Assembly: GCF_026930205.1 (NCBI RefSeq)
Contig: NZ_JANHOI010000009.1
Location: 1-57,853 of the forward strand
Reading direction: 5' to 3'
From: Bartonella sp. 220B
GTDB lineage: Bacteria > Pseudomonadota > Alphaproteobacteria > Rhizobiales > Rhizobiaceae
DNA length: 57,853 nt
A program made the translations under genes and the position numbers. Below the pieces are notes generated by a model. It ran no database searches. It was not told the DNA's origin and was given only the letters and a program-made list of their open reading frames with translations. Below are positions 55,871 to 57,853 of the stretch, in pieces. The first letter of the stretch is position 1, and each line of letters opens with the position of its first letter.

Positions 55871-56959
55871 ATGGAAACCCGCATTCCTGAAGACACACCA
55901 TTCGATACCCATTTTCTAGGAGAAACATCTCTAGAAACAGAATATCCCTTTTTTCAAACACCCATTTCATGGTCCGCAATCTTTGCTGGACTGGTCACAG
56001 CCCTTGCCACTTCGATCTGCTTATCCTTTCTGGTTGCAGCATTAGGCTTCAGCCAAATGGACTTCACCTCTTCCATCCCTTTTGAAGGAACCTTTCTCTC
56101 TGTTGGCATGGGATCTCTTATCGTCATGTTGATCAGCCTTGCTTTGGGAGGATTTGTTGCTGGACGTTTTGCAGAATCCTCAGGCATACTTCATGGCTTT
56201 CTCACTTGGGCTCTGTTAACCCTTATCATGGCGCTCCAAGCCATCCACGTGGTTTCAAATACAGCAAGTTTCAGCACTAAAGCTACTCTCGAAAACACCT
56301 CTGCAATCCAACAAACCGTGGACAGCTTTAAAACAAATTTTTCCCCTCTGCTTGCAAAATTAAACAGCGAAAATTTGGAAAAGTTTTTTACAAAAAACGA
56401 TGACAATGGTATCAATTTTGACAAATTGCGTGCTGAATTACGCACAGTTCTCAATAAAAGTGATATACCTGCTCTCAATCCTGAACGCTTGAAGCAATCT
56501 TATCAAGCTGCCCTTAACGATATTGGTTCTGCGATAACAGCTTTCAAAAAGGATCCTTCTCACATTCGCATTTATTTGAAAGATCTGGGTGACCGCCTTT
56601 CTGATCGTGCACAGGCGCTAACAGCAAAGTTTGATCGAGGCGATATCATCAACACCCTTATGCATGATGGCATGACACGCGCTGAAGCACAAACAAATGC
56701 CAACCATGCACTTCATGTCTATCAAAGAGCAGAGGCAAAAATAGAACAAGCTCTAAAAACTCTTGAAGAACAGGCAGAAACACTCTCGGACAATCTTGAG
56801 GATGCCATAAAGGGAGCAAAAAACACTGCAACTAAAACCACCAAAACAGCCTCTCAGATGGGCTGGTGGGGCTTTTTAGGAGGCCTGATTGGCGCCGTAA
56901 TTTCCAGTGTTTTTGGTTATTATGGCTACAGAAGCCGTAAGGACACTTTCATGCTGTAA
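55871..56959 (+). CDS. Membrane protein with long periplasmic/cytoplasmic helical domain, unknown
   Basis: A 362-residue protein. Three hydrophobic segments lie at about 36-60 (SWSAIFAGLVTALATSICLS), 78-102 and 110-130; a long helical, Lys/Asp/Ala-rich region (about 150-320) with coiled-coil character follows; a last hydrophobic segment (about 336-352, GWWGFLGGLIGAVISSVFGY) ends in YRSRKD. Similar architectures occur in alphaproteobacterial proteins annotated only as membrane proteins of unknown function. GGAGATAAAAAC precedes the ATG. A terminator lies just after, so it seems to be a single-gene unit. Confidence 0.8.
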   Translation: METRIPEDTPFDTHFLGETSLETEYPFFQTPISWSAIFAGLVTALATSICLSFLVAALGFSQMDFTSSIPFEGTFLSVGMGSLIVMLISLALGGFVAGRFAESSGILHGFLTWALLTLIMALQAIHVVSNTASFSTKATLENTSAIQQTVDSFKTNFSPLLAKLNSENLEKFFTKNDDNGINFDKLRAELRTVLNKSDIPALNPERLKQSYQAALNDIGSAITAFKKDPSHIRIYLKDLGDRLSDRAQALTAKFDRGDIINTLMHDGMTRAEAQTNANHALHVYQRAEAKIEQALKTLEEQAETLSDNLEDAIKGAKNTATKTTKTASQMGWWGFLGGLIGAVISSVFGYYGYRSRKDTFML

Positions 56960-56993
56960 AACTGCAAGTGCATAAAGCATAAAATAAAGAAAA

Positions 56994-57021
56994 AGCTGTA
57001 CTAAACTGTACAGCTCTTTTT
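56994..57021 (+). terminator. Rho-independent terminator
   Basis: AGCTGTAC (56994-57001) and GTACAGCT (57008-57015) form a perfect stem with a six-base loop, preceded by A's and followed by CTTTTT. It lies 35 bases after the membrane protein gene and may work in both directions. Confidence 0.88.
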
Positions 57022-57155
57022 GTAAACTGCTTTTCTTACATGGCATAACGATTTTCTCTTTATAGGCTTTTTGCTCTCAACATAGATGTATAGTGTTTTT
57101 TTCTATCAACATATTTTTACGTGGAAAGACTTATGAATACTATTAGCCCTTCCTC

Positions 57156-57443
57156 ATGGTTTTATGGGGATATATGCATTCGTATGTTTTTTCCTTTTTC
57201 CGTGGTATTTCCATTATACCTCATCTGGAAAAACAGGTCTCGTTTAAAAGCTTTTTGTGGGCTCAAGGAAAAGCTGGTTTTCCCCTTACATTTTTCCTAG
57301 TTTCCCCTTACATTCCCCCTATTATTTCTCTATTGTTTTTACTGGTTGTGTTGATGCAAGGTGGTAGATTTCCAAATGTTTTGACAGCAACTTACGCGCT
57401 TCTACGCTTTTCCCATGCCTTTTCTTTAGAGGGAATGATTTGA
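57156..57443 (+). CDS. Possible small membrane protein, unknown
   Basis: A 95-codon frame with one clear hydrophobic segment (about 52-67, PPIISLLFLLVVLMQGG). No ribosome binding site is obvious before the ATG at 57156; another frame starting ATG at 57133 overlaps it and runs 55 codons. I recognise no family. It may be a relic or an accessory gene at the edge of the next region. Confidence 0.25.
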   Translation: MVLWGYMHSYVFSFFRGISIIPHLEKQVSFKSFLWAQGKAGFPLTFFLVSPYIPPIISLLFLLVVLMQGGRFPNVLTATYALLRFSHAFSLEGMI

Positions 57444-57853
57444 GTAGTCCCCCTTTATTACGCCCCCTTATTGTTGTAGGCAAGCAAATTTCTTAAGCGC
57501 GAGCCCTACATATAACGCTGAGTGTGTTTCGGCGCTTTTGTATTTTTTCTTGTTTCCAAGGATGGTTCTGGTGCACTTTATTAGGGTTGCGGAGGCATTT
57601 TTTTTATGAAGTTAGAGCAGAATCGTTGGATTTTTTTCTTCACATACTTATTTGTATTGTGTGAGCTTATGAATCTGGTGTTTTTTGAACAACTTTTGCT
57701 TTCAAGTTAGGTTTGCTAAGCGCATAGGGAAAAAGGGAAAACTTTTCAAAAGTCAATAGAAATATAGTTTCCCGCTCTTTATTCTAAAAACCGCTCCCTC
57801 CACAACACAAAATACATCCCCCGCCCCTGATGAAGTGTAGCAGTGTCATCTTT
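57444..57853. other. Right end of window, no gene seen
   Basis: About 400 T-rich bases. GCGCGAGCCC and AACGCTGAGTGTGTTTCGGC near 57497-57536 form a GC-rich block with partial internal complementarity (GCGC at either end) followed by TTTTGTATTTTTTC, possibly a terminator-like or repeated element. No coding frame is supported. Confidence 0.3.

Overview
The window is a chromosomal segment of a Bartonella species. Three things point there: a complete virB2-virB11/virD4 type IV secretion locus that lacks virB1, an interleaved cassette of FIC-BID and BID effector genes (Beps), and Bartonella-type autotransporters and AT-rich, gene-sparse intergenic DNA. The order virB operon, bepA-type genes, virD4, bepC, then pTyr/BID effectors fits lineage 4 (the B. 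henselae/B. tribocorum radiation). The exact species is not decided; a rodent-associated lineage-4 species is my inference from the effector set.

Layout. 1-5.1 kb: a decayed autotransporter gene followed by an intact paralogue. 5.1-10.1 kb: gene-poor DNA with one small coiled-coil-like gene, one EexN-like entry-exclusion gene with two decayed copies, and a ParA plus ribbon-helix-helix pair; these look like leftovers of a conjugative plasmid backbone beside the secretion locus. 10.1-14.3 kb: a small DSP-type phosphatase, ribF, a HAD-IIA hydrolase and an ExoI-like nuclease. 14.5-23.3 kb: virB2-virB11, tightly packed with translational overlaps and preceded by a hairpin and a possible short leader ORF. 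23.4-38.6 kb: a FIC antitoxin gene, a catalytically degenerate bepA paralogue, a truncated antitoxin remnant, intact bepA, virD4, a decayed antitoxin remnant, bepC, a bepD-like gene, two BID-BID effector genes, and a final FIC-BID gene with a relic OB fold fused to its N-terminus. 39.1-57 kb: housekeeping genes murJ, trpS, usp, nfu, an MFS exporter, yjdM/phnA, groEL-groES with a CIRCE operator, fumC, pgm, a peroxiredoxin, hisS, pyrF and a membrane protein.

How it works together. VirB2-11 form the envelope-spanning channel. VirD4 is the coupling ATPase that recognises the BID domain and positively charged tail of each Bep. The Beps enter host cells, where FIC domains (AMP transfer or non-enzymatic binding), phosphotyrosine motifs and BID domains act on host signalling. 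The effector island evidently grew by duplication of whole units: antitoxin plus FIC-BID plus 3' flank in one part, and promoter plus BID gene plus 3' hairpin in another.

Main points for a second look: (1) the antitoxin with an intact inhibitory motif sits next to the FIC-dead paralogue, whereas the FIC-intact bepA has only a truncated antitoxin; (2) an effector carries tandem repeats that each pair a Tyr motif with a PxxPx[K/R] SH3-ligand motif; (3) the last FIC-BID protein has a relic OB fold fused to its N-terminus; (4) nfu, groEL and hisS each have a decayed partial copy of themselves just downstream; (5) entry-exclusion and partition genes lie upstream of virB. All assignments come from reading the sequence; no database search was run.
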